A stretch of 64,000 bases of DNA from Chloroflexota bacterium (GCA_018662365.1 JABJGH010000033.1:62001-126000), one strand, 5' to 3'; counted from the stretch's first letter, positions 42,182 through 51,268 are shown. The notes: generated by a model not told the origin, from the sequence alone. Numbers and translations are program-made.

Positions 42182-42406
42182 ATGAGTCATTTTGGGATTA
42201 ATTCAAGATTTTTGTTTTTTCAAATTTTCAATATTTTCCTATTCCTTGGGGCACCCATTCTTACGATCATCGTACTGTCATTGTTGCGAAAAAGATCGTT
42301 GGGTCATACCGCAAAAGCGATTTGGGTTTTGATCTCCTTTGTTCCGATCATGGGTCCACTTGCCTTTTGGATCGTAAACCCTCAGGATGAAGTTGAAAAA
42401 GAGTAA
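42182..42406 (+). CDS. Small membrane protein, PLDc_N-like
   Basis: A 74-residue protein with two hydrophobic helices. The second part (TAKAIWVLISFVPIMGPLAFWIVNP) matches the phospholipase-D-nuclease N-terminal (PLDc_N) domain found as a stand-alone small membrane protein in many bacteria. The start is the ATG at 42182, after a clear GGAGG; the frame is open far upstream, but that region holds another operon's promoter. The next gene starts 20 bases inside its end. The function of stand-alone PLDc_N proteins is not known. Confidence 0.82.
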   Translation: MSHFGINSRFLFFQIFNIFLFLGAPILTIIVLSLLRKRSLGHTAKAIWVLISFVPIMGPLAFWIVNPQDEVEKE

Positions 42407-43307
42407 ATTGCCCAATTTCCAAACAAAGTCTTTAGATTTCATCCTAAAAAAGTTTATGCGGGACCAAATCCATTCGGGGGTGGACTTAAAAGCGCTGCGG
42501 CAAAAGATGGAAAAGCGGGACGCAGCTGGTGCTCGCATGGATAAGGGATTTAAGCGGGAAAATTTCTCTATTAATGATTTAAGCTTAGATTGGATTAAAA
42601 CCTCTTCCTCCTTGGATGAAAGGGTATTCCTATACTTGCATGGCGGCGGATTTTGCTTTCGTACCCCAATCATGCATGGGCAATTCTTAGCCAGCCTTTG
42701 CAAAAACACAGCCAGCACGGGGTTGATGCCAGACTATCGTCTGGCGCCTGAACATCTATTTCCGGCAGCTTTTAATGACTGTCTGGCAAGTTATTTGTGG
42801 TTATTAGAAAAGGGCTACCAACCGAAAAATATCATTCTGGGGGGAGATTCTGCGGGGGGCGCGTTAAGTCTTGGGTTGCTAATCCATCTGCGGGACGAGG
42901 GACTACCACTTCCGGCGTGTGCCATCCTAATTTCCCCAGGGCTGGATCCCACTTTTTCTGGCCCTTCGATGCAAAATAATAAGGAAAAAGAGAACATGTT
43001 TACCCCGGACGCCTTGGAAGCTTTTTTCAATGCCTATTTGCCGGACGATTTGCGAGAGGATGAAAGGCTCGCCCTTTTGGACTATGATTACGGAAGTTTG
43101 CCGCCGATCCTCATCCAAGCAGGGGGGAACGAGATCTTGCTAGATGATTCGGTTCGGGCGGCAGAAAGAGCGAAGGATGCAGGGGTGGATGTAGAATTGC
43201 AAATATTTGAAAATATGTCCCACGTGTTCCAACTCTTTTCTTGGTTACCAGAGACAAAGAAAGCCCGCAAAAACATTATTTCGTTTATCGATCAACATCT
43301 CTCTTAA
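42387..43307 (+). CDS. Alpha/beta hydrolase, hormone-sensitive-lipase family
   Basis: A 306-residue cytoplasmic esterase or lipase. The oxyanion-hole motif HGGGF is in LYLHGGGFCF (about residue 81), the nucleophile in LGGDSAGGALSLG (Ser about 155) and the catalytic His in ENMSHVFQLFSW near 285. These are the hallmarks of the HSL (Hydrolase_3) family, which prefers short-chain esters. It overlaps the small upstream gene by 20 bases, so translation is probably coupled. The physiological substrate is unknown. Confidence 0.93.
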   Translation: MKLKKSKLPNFQTKSLDFILKKFMRDQIHSGVDLKALRQKMEKRDAAGARMDKGFKRENFSINDLSLDWIKTSSSLDERVFLYLHGGGFCFRTPIMHGQFLASLCKNTASTGLMPDYRLAPEHLFPAAFNDCLASYLWLLEKGYQPKNIILGGDSAGGALSLGLLIHLRDEGLPLPACAILISPGLDPTFSGPSMQNNKEKENMFTPDALEAFFNAYLPDDLREDERLALLDYDYGSLPPILIQAGGNEILLDDSVRAAERAKDAGVDVELQIFENMSHVFQLFSWLPETKKARKNIISFIDQHLS

Positions 43308-43324
43308 ATTTCTGCATTCATTAG

Positions 43325-43330
43325 TATAAT
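43325..43330 (+). promoter_or_regulatory. -10 box of leaderless thioesterase mRNA
   Basis: TATAAT, 7 bases, then the ATG at 43338, with no ribosome-binding site. Confidence 0.7.
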
Positions 43331-43337
43331 TTTAGGC

Positions 43338-43820
43338 ATGCCAATTCAACTTTTACCCCATGTGTTAAGTGAAAAAATCCCTGAAGATTATATAAACCTG
43401 ATGGGACATATGAATATCCATTATTATGTGAAAATCTTTAACCAGGCGGCGTTAAACTTCTTCGTGAGTTTTGGGCTTGATGAGGAATACCTTGAAAAAA
43501 ACCAGGGCGCCGCTTTTGCCCTGGAGCAGCATATTCGATATTTGAAAGAGGTTCGGGAAGGGGATCTGGTACATATCTATCTTCGGGCGCTGGAACGTTC
43601 GGAGAAGGCGATCCATTATATGCTTTTCATGGTGCATGATAAAGATGACTCGCTTGCAGCGACCTCCGAAATGGTGAGTGTTTATATCGATAAAAACACG
43701 CGGACAACCACGAAATTTCCAAAGGATATCGCGGAGCAAATCGATCCGATACTCTCTGAACATAATAGTCTGAATTGGGATGCGCCAGTTTGCGGGGTGA
43801 TGGGACCAAGAAAAATATAA
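43338..43820 (+). CDS. Hotdog-fold thioesterase
   Basis: A 160-residue single-domain hotdog thioesterase, probably acting on acyl-CoA. Family features are YINLMGHMNIHYYVKIF, which contains the usual catalytic-helix pattern, then EQHIRYLKEVREGDLVHIYLR and the C-terminal SEMVSVYID. The length fits 4HBT-type enzymes. It is leaderless, lies 30 bases after the lipase-like gene and ends at a bidirectional terminator. The acyl substrate is not known. Confidence 0.85.
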   Translation: MPIQLLPHVLSEKIPEDYINLMGHMNIHYYVKIFNQAALNFFVSFGLDEEYLEKNQGAAFALEQHIRYLKEVREGDLVHIYLRALERSEKAIHYMLFMVHDKDDSLAATSEMVSVYIDKNTRTTTKFPKDIAEQIDPILSEHNSLNWDAPVCGVMGPRKI

Positions 43821-43845
43821 ACCCTTCGAGAATTATTTAAAATAG

Positions 43846-43875
43846 AAGAGGCAGGAAAATCTCCTGCCTCTTTTT
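43846..43875. terminator. Bidirectional intrinsic terminator
   Basis: An 11-bp perfect stem AAGAGGCAGGA/TCCTGCCTCTT with a 5-base loop and T run lies between convergent genes. Confidence 0.93.
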
Positions 43876-43888
43876 AATTAGATGTAGA

Positions 43889-44602
43889 CTATTTTATTTC
43901 GTAAACAACTGAAACATCGACGCTCAGGTCCATCTCTCCTGCAGAAACTGGCACTTCGGAGGAAGCCATTGCGGAATCCATTGCGGCTCGTTCCATGTAG
44001 ACCACACCGCCACCCGAAATATGGGCATTGATCGATTGCACTTCACCGAGTTTCCCGCCAGCAGCTTCGACCAAGATCTCAGCTCTGGAGCGAGCATTTT
44101 CTACGGCCAAGGCCATTGCATCGGCATAAGCAGCTTCTCGATCTGAAATATTGAAATTGACACCACTAACTGTGTTTGCCCCGGATTCCACTACTGCAGC
44201 CAATACCTTTCCGAGAATATCCAGATCTCGGACTTTGACAGACACATTATTGCTGACTACGAAGGTGGTACTTGTAATCTTGCCATCGTTATCATATTCG
44301 TTCCTTGGGTAGACACTGAAATTGGATGTTTTGATATCTTCGGGTTCGATCCCAAATTCTGACAAGGTGTCCATCACAGCTTGAATGGCAACATTATTTT
44401 CAGCCATGGCTTCTTCTGCCTCAGCATGTTTGGTTTGTACACCGACTGAAATGGTAGCCATGTCTGGGGTTACGGTAATCTTTCCGGTGCCGTTGATTGA
44501 TACTGTGCGAGTTTCGCTGACTGCGGTACCGCTGGTGGGTGCGCAGGCACTCAGTATCACGGTCAAAAGCAGAATGCCAATTATTAATGTTTTCTTTTTC
44601 AT
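43889..44602 (-). CDS. SIMPL-domain (DUF541) lipoprotein
   Basis: The start is the ATG at 44602 with AGGAG before it; the longer frame to 44659 has none. The 237-residue product begins with a lipoprotein signal (IIGILLLTVILSAC, Cys about 20). A SIMPL/DUF541 domain follows, with ISVGVQTKHAEAEEAMAENN (about 53-72), DIKTSNFSVYPRNEYD and VKVRDLDILGKVLAAVVESGANTVSGV. SIMPL proteins are exported and poorly characterised. It is the second gene of a two-lipoprotein operon, 14 bases after the first. Confidence 0.9.
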   Translation of the reverse strand: MKKKTLIIGILLLTVILSACAPTSGTAVSETRTVSINGTGKITVTPDMATISVGVQTKHAEAEEAMAENNVAIQAVMDTLSEFGIEPEDIKTSNFSVYPRNEYDNDGKITSTTFVVSNNVSVKVRDLDILGKVLAAVVESGANTVSGVNFNISDREAAYADAMALAVENARSRAEILVEAAGGKLGEVQSINAHISGGGVVYMERAAMDSAMASSEVPVSAGEMDLSVDVSVVYEIK

Positions 44603-44616
44603 TTTTTCTCCTAAAA

Positions 44617-44913
44617 TCATTCGGTGGCCAGCATGATATTGCTGCAGGGCGCACCACATTTATTTACTTCGTCAAATATCGCATCGATCACTGGTTCAAC
44701 GGCATGAACTTCATTCCCATTTTTCATCATCAAAGTGACCTCTAAATTATGAAGTTGGAATACAGTTTCTACATCTCCCAAATTCAAAATTTCTACAGCA
44801 GTTTCCCAATCCACCTCAGTAGGATAGGGAGTCGATTCTCCTATGCCATTACAAGCGGTGAGAAGGATAAACATAAGGGTTAAAATCAGGTAGTTAATAA
44901 ATTTTCTTTGCAA
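44617..44913 (-). CDS. Small hypothetical lipoprotein
   Basis: Translation should start at the TTG at 44913: AAAGGAG lies 6 bases upstream, and that site is inside the frame if the upstream ATG at 44934 were used. The 98-residue product has a lipoprotein signal (YLILTLMFILLTAC). A short domain follows with LNLGDVETVFQLHNLEVTLMMKNG and a C-terminal CGAPC motif, which may hold a metal or a disulfide. It is not a family I recognise. It precedes and is co-transcribed with the SIMPL lipoprotein. Confidence 0.8.
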   Translation of the reverse strand: MQRKFINYLILTLMFILLTACNGIGESTPYPTEVDWETAVEILNLGDVETVFQLHNLEVTLMMKNGNEVHAVEPVIDAIFDEVNKCGAPCSNIMLATE

Positions 44914-44993
44914 GGTTTTCTCCTTTATAATCATATCTTATAAACGATGAACCCTTCAAAAAAGTTCCCGGGTAATAGGATATTCAGAAGGTT

Positions 44994-46262
44994 ATGGATA
45001 AGAACAATCAATTAAAGAAAACCATATTTTCGATCGGATTATTATTTTCATTTTTCTTGACGATATATGTATTTGTTGACTCCTTTGAAATAAAGGATGC
45101 AGCAATTTTTTCAAATTCTCTCTTTGAATTAATATCTAATTCTATACTTCTTCTATGTTTATTTCTTATCGTTTATTATCAATTTTTTAATAAAGGTAAA
45201 GAAAGAAATTTGCCTAATAAAACAATAATCATGAGTGTATTAATCGTTTTTTCCATTATCGTGGCGAGTAATTTCTTCATTAATCCTCGCGGCATTTATC
45301 CACCCTCGATCTTTCCTGCTTTAGTTACTAATTATCGTAATAAAAAAGCGAATGATTTTACCAACTTAAAAAAATCCCCAGATTTGGTTATTATTGGCAG
45401 TTCTCGTGCACTTTCAATTAATCCAGATTATGTAGAAGAACAGACAGGAATAAGTACTTATAATTTTGCGGTTACAGGCACTTATTTGGATGAATACCTA
45501 GTGATCATGCGCTATGTTTTTGATCAAAGCAAACTTGATCCCCCAAAGGTAATATTGATTGATCGACCTGGGTTCTGGGTAAATCCAGATTCCACCGCGG
45601 ATCGTGCCCCTCTCAAATTTTTCCCCTATATTGACGAAGAAAGCCGATCGAAAATATTTATCAATCGAACTGTTGATTTAACCAACCTTCACCAGTTTAC
45701 TGAAGCAATATATTCCATTCAGTTTTTATTATTTAATCGGGAATATCAGGAAACGTGGACAATATATAATAATGGGTTTGGGCTCCCCCATATAGACGAG
45801 TCATTAGGTGAAGCAATAGAAGGCTCCATTTCTGATCGGTTAGAACGAAAACTCTGTGATAACTTTTTCCCAGATGAAAGTATGCCGATCTTAGAAGAGA
45901 TGGTGTCTTTGGCAAAAGAAAACGCCTCCTCTATCATCTTTTATACCAGTCCAGCCCAGCCAGATTACGTCAAGGCATTAAATGAACGAGTTTATCAAAA
46001 TGCAACTGAAGGTGAAAAATCACCTTGTGGGCAAATACTATCAGATTTTTACAGGGAATTAGTTGAAAAAAATTCGCAAGTGCATGCCGTTTTTTTTTCC
46101 CATCCTAATGATTTTGGTGGCTATTCTGATGAACGTGGTTTTTATGATGGCAGTCATATGACAGAGATAAATAATAATTTGCTAATTAATGCACTGTCCC
46201 CAGAAATTATTCAGGCTTATCAAGAGTCGATCCAACTTAGAGAGAGCCAAAACCTACCATGA
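44994..46262 (+). CDS. SGNH-like/DltD-like partner of MBOAT acyltransferase
   Basis: A 422-residue membrane-anchored protein with three N-terminal hydrophobic helices (about 10-100). An extracytoplasmic domain begins with DLVIIGSSRALSINP (about residues 131-146) and YNFAVTGTYLDE, an SGNH-hydrolase-like block I motif with Ser in GSSRA. FYDGSHM near the C-terminus supplies a possible Asp/His pair. Proteins of this kind sit next to MBOAT genes and take part in O-acylation of envelope polymers (DltD or AlgX-like). The next gene start overlaps its stop by 4 bases. Confidence 0.83.
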   Translation: MDKNNQLKKTIFSIGLLFSFFLTIYVFVDSFEIKDAAIFSNSLFELISNSILLLCLFLIVYYQFFNKGKERNLPNKTIIMSVLIVFSIIVASNFFINPRGIYPPSIFPALVTNYRNKKANDFTNLKKSPDLVIIGSSRALSINPDYVEEQTGISTYNFAVTGTYLDEYLVIMRYVFDQSKLDPPKVILIDRPGFWVNPDSTADRAPLKFFPYIDEESRSKIFINRTVDLTNLHQFTEAIYSIQFLLFNREYQETWTIYNNGFGLPHIDESLGEAIEGSISDRLERKLCDNFFPDESMPILEEMVSLAKENASSIIFYTSPAQPDYVKALNERVYQNATEGEKSPCGQILSDFYRELVEKNSQVHAVFFSHPNDFGGYSDERGFYDGSHMTEINNNLLINALSPEIIQAYQESIQLRESQNLP

Positions 46263-47650
46263 ACCTTCTCAGTAAAGTCTTCCTTCTCGGTTTCCTGCCC
46301 CTAAGCACGTTTATTTATTGGAAACTTTTAAAAACGCCGAGAACCAAATTATGGGGATTATTAATTTTTAGTTTTATATTCTATTCTTTCGCAGGATGGC
46401 AGTACTCACTTCTTTTGATCGCACTTTCCTTGCTCACCTTTGGGGCAGCAAAGCAGGGATGGTATTGGTTAGGGATCTTGGCTAATTTGATCGCCCTGAT
46501 ATTTTTCAAGTATTGGGATTTTGGGGTGGTGATGTTACGTAGATTTCTCAATGACGTGGATTGGTCACATCTTTTCCCCATCCTGCACCTTGCATTACCC
46601 CTGGGTATCTCATTTTACATATTCAAACATATTGCCTATCTATTAGATGTAAAAAACCAGCGTTATCTCCCCACCGACAATTTTCTGGTGTTTTTAACAT
46701 TCTCTGCCTTCTTCCCCCAAATTAGTGCGGGGCCGATCAGCAATTTCAAGGATACAGGACAACAATTCATTGATCTACCAAATAAATTTGAAAACAAAAA
46801 TGCCTATAATGCGTTGATTTACATCACCCTGGGCATAGCGAAAAAACTGATTATTGCCCAAGGAATTTCGAGTATTCTTGCCACCGATTTTTACCTGCCA
46901 GGCCAGGGCAGCATCCTTGCATTTTGGACTAGCAGTCTATTACAAGGTCTATATCTCTATATGGATTTTTCGGGGTATACCGATATTGCTTTAGGAATCG
47001 GGTATTTATTTGGCATTAAACTGCCGGGAAATTTTGACAATCCATTTCTGGCAAAAAACCCTAGCGATTTTTGGAACCGCTGGCATATTTCATTATCCTT
47101 ATGGTTCCGTGTGTATATTTTTGCACCGATCAGTCGCTATTTCTTAAAAACATGGAAAGGGAGATTTCGTGAATTAGCACAATATGCCGCAAATTGGATA
47201 ACGATGACATTGGTGGGATTATGGCACGGAGCAAATTCTCAATATCTCATCTGGGGGTTTTTCCATGGTTCGTTTTTGAATTTTCATGCATGGGCGGTGA
47301 GAAAAAATTTCAAGTGGGTGGGCACCTGGATAGACAAAACAATCACCCTGATTGGAATAATTTTCAGTTGGCATCTATTTTTTACGGGATGGAAAGAATT
47401 GAGAATTACCATTCCGGAGGCCTTCGAAATTAATGGGTTTGGATCTTTTAGGAACCTTTTATCCGAAATTCCACCGCACCTCTTCCCTGTCCTGATAATT
47501 TCAATATTAATTAGTTTCTCGGGCTTTGCTGAGGCAATACAATATATAAAAATAAGGTCAAAATTATTTGGCGTTATTATTGGTGCCATTTTAGTTCTCA
47601 TGATCGCTATGCTGGGAGAGCCATTAAACTTTAATTACGTTCAATTTTAA
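46259..47650 (+). CDS. MBOAT-family membrane O-acyltransferase (DltB/AlgI-like)
   Basis: A 463-residue polytopic protein of the membrane-bound O-acyltransferase family. The family signature is present: YMDFSGYTDIALGIGYLFG, NPFLAKNPSDFWNRWHISLSLWFR and the active-site His in GLWHGANSQYLIWG (about residue 322). It should move an acyl group from the cytoplasm to an extracellular polymer or glycan, with the SGNH-like partner encoded just upstream. The acyl donor and polymer are unknown. No dltA/dltC genes are nearby, so D-alanylation is not supported. Confidence 0.94.
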   Translation: MNLLSKVFLLGFLPLSTFIYWKLLKTPRTKLWGLLIFSFIFYSFAGWQYSLLLIALSLLTFGAAKQGWYWLGILANLIALIFFKYWDFGVVMLRRFLNDVDWSHLFPILHLALPLGISFYIFKHIAYLLDVKNQRYLPTDNFLVFLTFSAFFPQISAGPISNFKDTGQQFIDLPNKFENKNAYNALIYITLGIAKKLIIAQGISSILATDFYLPGQGSILAFWTSSLLQGLYLYMDFSGYTDIALGIGYLFGIKLPGNFDNPFLAKNPSDFWNRWHISLSLWFRVYIFAPISRYFLKTWKGRFRELAQYAANWITMTLVGLWHGANSQYLIWGFFHGSFLNFHAWAVRKNFKWVGTWIDKTITLIGIIFSWHLFFTGWKELRITIPEAFEINGFGSFRNLLSEIPPHLFPVLIISILISFSGFAEAIQYIKIRSKLFGVIIGAILVLMIAMLGEPLNFNYVQF

Positions 47651-47656
47651 TATTGC

Positions 47657-47668
47657 AAACATCTGTTC
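47657..47668. promoter_or_regulatory. LexA-like operator upstream of nurA
   Basis: AAACATCTGTTC differs from the GAAC-N4-GTTC core at the first base only and keeps most of the B. subtilis consensus GAACATATGTTC. It lies 3 bases before the -10 box TATAAT (47672-47677). Confidence 0.5.
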
Positions 47669-47671
47669 TGG

Positions 47672-47677
47672 TATAAT
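47672..47677 (+). promoter_or_regulatory. -10 box of the nurA operon
   Basis: TATAAT with no strong -35. Transcription should start near 47684, leaving a leader of about 40 bases with AAGGA before the nurA ATG. Confidence 0.65.
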
Positions 47678-47725
47678 CAGATTCACTGATTATTTCAAGT
47701 ATGAGCCCGTTGGAAGGACGATAAA

Positions 47726-48886
47726 ATGGCCTTAGATTTTCAAAAAGTTCGCCAACAGATCAAAGAACTTGGGGAAAACGCACCCCAACGAGAAATAGAA
47801 TTACGAAAATTACATGATACTGCTGAATTACTGTTATCAAAAAATTCTCCGAACAAAGAATATCTTCAAGATAAGATTAAACGCGCAGTCCAAGCAAAAG
47901 AAAATTTTCGATGTGCGATTCCAACTGATGAAGAACTTACCCAGACTTTTCCTTTACCCTTAGAACCCAAAGAAGCGACAATCTTTGCAGTTGATGGTTC
48001 ACAGATCAATCCAAGTCGGCTTACCAGGGTTGAATATTGCCTGATTAATATTGGTATTTTCAAAATGGTTTATGGGAAAGAGGAGACGCCTAAACCAATC
48101 ATCAAAACCAAATTATATTATGGTGATGATATTTATTCCTCCAGGGGGGTTTTTACCAATGATGATGTGGCCTTAATCCGAGACATGCAAGAACGAGAAG
48201 TTTTAGCGGAACTTGCGGATCAAACAACTGGCAAAGTGTTCACTATTACAGATGGCCCAATTGAACTTTGGGGTACCGAAAATAAGAAAGGTTTACAGTT
48301 TGAAAAGTACCTTACCGCCCTCTCTCGATTGCATAAACGAGGGGCTGTAACCGCCGGGTATGTCGATAAACCACGCTCTGATTTGGTTATTCGATTATTA
48401 GAATTGGCTGCTCTTGAAGATGATCGTATCAAAGAGGCAGGTGACCATTGGCTTAGAGGAATTAGTGACACTGGACTCTTCAAACCAAAATTAAAGCCTG
48501 GTGAAAGGACTGCCTTATTTGGAATTCAAAATGGTTCGGCATCAAAATACAAAGAAGAAACCAAGATACATTTCTTTTATTTAAACCTGAGTATGACCGA
48601 AAAACCTTATCTAGCTCGAGTAGAAGTGCCAGCATGGGTGGCAAATGATAAACAAAAGCTTAATGAATTACATGCAATATTATATAAACAAAGTCAAATA
48701 ATTCATGGTTCTCCTTACCCTTATATGCTACATAGGGCGCATGAAATTGCCCTTGTTTCTTTTGATGAGACAAGACAATTGAATTTGATGGTTGAAGCAG
48801 AACTCCTCAACCAAGGGTTAACTATAGGCACTGAATCTGGGAAACAAACTTCGAAAGATTTCTCAGCAAGAAAAATAAAAAGATAA
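47726..48886 (+). CDS. nurA: NurA-domain nuclease
   Basis: A 386-residue protein of the NurA family, a 5' to 3' single- and double-strand nuclease that works with the HerA translocase in DNA-end resection. The first metal-binding motif is TIFAVDGSQINPSR (about residues 84-98, Asp 89). VFTITDGPIELWG supplies the second, and HRAHEIALVSFDETRQLNLMVE (about 333-354) the last conserved segment. An AAGGA site precedes the ATG. It opens a three-gene operon with a HAS-barrel-like protein and HerA, the archaeal pairing found in some bacteria. Confidence 0.9.
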   Translation: MALDFQKVRQQIKELGENAPQREIELRKLHDTAELLLSKNSPNKEYLQDKIKRAVQAKENFRCAIPTDEELTQTFPLPLEPKEATIFAVDGSQINPSRLTRVEYCLINIGIFKMVYGKEETPKPIIKTKLYYGDDIYSSRGVFTNDDVALIRDMQEREVLAELADQTTGKVFTITDGPIELWGTENKKGLQFEKYLTALSRLHKRGAVTAGYVDKPRSDLVIRLLELAALEDDRIKEAGDHWLRGISDTGLFKPKLKPGERTALFGIQNGSASKYKEETKIHFFYLNLSMTEKPYLARVEVPAWVANDKQKLNELHAILYKQSQIIHGSPYPYMLHRAHEIALVSFDETRQLNLMVEAELLNQGLTIGTESGKQTSKDFSARKIKR

Positions 48887-48897
48887 AGGTGAAAGAA

Positions 48898-49527
48898 ATG
48901 AGTGTAATCGAAATTGGCCGGATTCTACAGGCTTCAACAACTGAATTTATTGTCGGTTGCCGAATTGACCAATTAACAGCCCCTGGTTTTGGTGATCTCG
49001 TCCGTGCCCCCATTGAAAAAGATTTTGCTGTTTATGGATTAATCTATGATATCAGAATTGAAGAGGATGGATTGGTAAGACAAATGGCAACCATAAACCC
49101 CATTGAAGCTGCCATTATTGCGGATAACCAAGTCAACCGAATTGTGCCAATCGAGATGAGGGTAATTGTGGTTGGGTATAAATACAAAGGTCAAATTAAA
49201 CACCAACTACCATCTCGCCCAGCACTGAGTCTCGATTCGATAAATTTATGTAGCAACGAAGAATTAATTGAATTTACCACCGTTGGAGAATTTGATTATT
49301 TCCGGCATTTGCTTCGCAACAATGTTTTGCAAGGTAAAGATGCCCCAGTTGGAGAACTCATATCAACCCACCTCAAAAAGGCACAAGATGCTCACGACGA
49401 AATTGGTTGGTATGAAAAAGCGTCAAAAGTCATAATTTCTATGCTTAGGGATGACTATATAAGCTTGATGATAATTTTAGAAGCATTATCAAATGCCTTC
49501 CCAAATGAGGAAAACGAACATGAGTGA
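48898..49527 (+). CDS. HAS-barrel-like protein between nurA and herA
   Basis: The ATG at 48898 has AAAGGTGA at good spacing and is preferred over a GTG at 48889. The 209-residue product opens with IGRILQASTTEFIVGCRIDQL...VRAPIEKDFAVYGLIYDIRIE (about 5-55), which resembles the HAS-barrel that also forms the N-terminus of HerA. A helical tail follows (about 130-205). It has no ATPase or nuclease motif. Its position between nurA and herA and the overlap of its stop with herA (8 bases) suggest a third subunit of the complex. I do not know a described function. Confidence 0.8.
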   Translation: MSVIEIGRILQASTTEFIVGCRIDQLTAPGFGDLVRAPIEKDFAVYGLIYDIRIEEDGLVRQMATINPIEAAIIADNQVNRIVPIEMRVIVVGYKYKGQIKHQLPSRPALSLDSINLCSNEELIEFTTVGEFDYFRHLLRNNVLQGKDAPVGELISTHLKKAQDAHDEIGWYEKASKVIISMLRDDYISLMIILEALSNAFPNEENEHE

Positions 49528-51247
49528 AAATCAAACTCAAAGTGAAAAACCCCATATCGGATATGTCATTAGTGGAGGGTTAAAGGATGGTTTTCATATC
49601 CGATTAGAAGTTGATCCTGATAAAGTTCAAGAGGGTGCCTTCGTTGTCACGGAAAGTATAAATGACGAATGGTTGTTTTATGGGTTAGTGGTTGATCTTC
49701 AACTAGGTGCTATCGATCCAAGATATGCTGATGCTTCAATCAAAAATCGCCTTTCCAAACCAATCGCTGAACAACTAAATAGTGAAACACTTTATACTAA
49801 TTTACAAGTAATGCCCGCTCTGATGTTGGAAAAAGGACCAAAACCAGGAACTCCAGAATATGATAAATGGAGAGCCCCCTTTATTGCAGGGTTGAAAGAT
49901 GAACCACGCCCTTTACCCGTAAAAACTGTGCCTCCTCATCATTCAAAAGTTAGAATGGCTGAGGCGGGGGATATTGCTGAGATCTTTGGGGACACCAATA
50001 AGAAAAGTAATTTCGTGATCGGTTATACCCGCGAACAGGGTCATCCGGTTGCTTTGGATATGGAAAAATTCGTGCAGCGCTCTTCGGGTGTTTTTGGTGC
50101 CACAGGTACAGGGAAATCTTTCCTTACCCGCTTGGTATTGGCCGGATTGATCCAATATAACAAAGCCTCGGTGATGATCTTTGATATGCATAATGAATAT
50201 GGCTTTGATGATACTGCTAGTGATACGGGGTTGAAAGTTATTGGCTTGAAATCTAAATTCCCCTCCCGGGTACGAGTGGTTGGATTGGGGGGCGGTGCAA
50301 TGATTCGCAATAATGTGCCTGATTTCAATCTAGAGATCGCCAGCAGTGATATTACGCCCGAAGATATCGAATTGCTCAGCAGAGAATTGAATCTTAAAGA
50401 AACTACGGCGACAACCTTAGATGCCCTCGCCACCACCTTTGGTAGGGATAAATGGTATGCCGCCTTCAAAGAAATGAAAATTGGATCGGTGATCGAAACC
50501 GAAGATGGCAAGAAAGTGCCCGCCCCAGATAGTGTGGCTTTTTGGGCCAATAAACATGGGGTGAATGTGATGGCTGCGGAGGGCTTGCATAGCAAACTTC
50601 GTCGAGTGTTCGGGTTGGACTATATCGTAGAAAAACCAGCTGCCGACAGTTTGCGCGAGATCATCAAAGCGCTCAAAGCAGGGCAACATATTGTACTCTC
50701 CTTTGCGAGACATGAATCGGATTTAGATTATCTTTTGGTCAGTAATTTACTGACGCGTCGAATTAAACAGGTTTGGGAAGATATGGCCAATGATTTCCGC
50801 AGTTCGGGGGATGGAGAACCGCGGCCTTTGGTGATCGTGGTCGAAGAGGCTCATAAACTGCTTAATCGTGAAATGGCGTCCCAGACCAGTTTCAGCACTA
50901 TTGCTAGAGAACTGCGAAAATATTATGTGACCTTATTGATCATCGACCAGCGACCCTCACAAATATATGATGAGGTCATGTCACAATTGGGCACACGCGT
51001 TTCCGGGTGGCTGGGGGATGATGATGATATTCGAGCGGTACTTTCTGGCCTTTCAGGACGTGAGGCCTTGCGGGGGATGTTAGCAAGATTACAACCCAAG
51101 GAAGAGGTGATGCTGATGGGCTGGGGTGTCCCAATGCCTCTGCCAGTGCGCTCCCGCCGTTATGATGACAAATTTTGGGAAGAGCTTTTAGGGAAAAAAA
51201 GTGACAAGAAAAGCGCATTAGATAATATTAAAGAATTGGGTTTTTAG
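49520..51247 (+). CDS. herA: HerA-family ATP-dependent DNA translocase
   Basis: A 575-residue hexameric FtsK-HerA-type ATPase. Translation probably starts at the ATG at 49520 (GAGG upstream). It carries an N-terminal HAS-barrel (about residues 10-70), Walker A GATGTGKS (about 193-200), Walker B VIVVEEAHKLL (about 436-446) and a conserved LIIDQRPSQI arginine region. HerA pumps DNA into NurA for end resection. The full motif set argues for an active enzyme. The rest of the gene is less AT-rich than the upstream two genes. Confidence 0.93.
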   Translation: MSENQTQSEKPHIGYVISGGLKDGFHIRLEVDPDKVQEGAFVVTESINDEWLFYGLVVDLQLGAIDPRYADASIKNRLSKPIAEQLNSETLYTNLQVMPALMLEKGPKPGTPEYDKWRAPFIAGLKDEPRPLPVKTVPPHHSKVRMAEAGDIAEIFGDTNKKSNFVIGYTREQGHPVALDMEKFVQRSSGVFGATGTGKSFLTRLVLAGLIQYNKASVMIFDMHNEYGFDDTASDTGLKVIGLKSKFPSRVRVVGLGGGAMIRNNVPDFNLEIASSDITPEDIELLSRELNLKETTATTLDALATTFGRDKWYAAFKEMKIGSVIETEDGKKVPAPDSVAFWANKHGVNVMAAEGLHSKLRRVFGLDYIVEKPAADSLREIIKALKAGQHIVLSFARHESDLDYLLVSNLLTRRIKQVWEDMANDFRSSGDGEPRPLVIVVEEAHKLLNREMASQTSFSTIARELRKYYVTLLIIDQRPSQIYDEVMSQLGTRVSGWLGDDDDIRAVLSGLSGREALRGMLARLQPKEEVMLMGWGVPMPLPVRSRRYDDKFWEELLGKKSDKKSALDNIKELGF

Positions 51248-51268
51248 TTAATCCCAATTGGAGGAACA

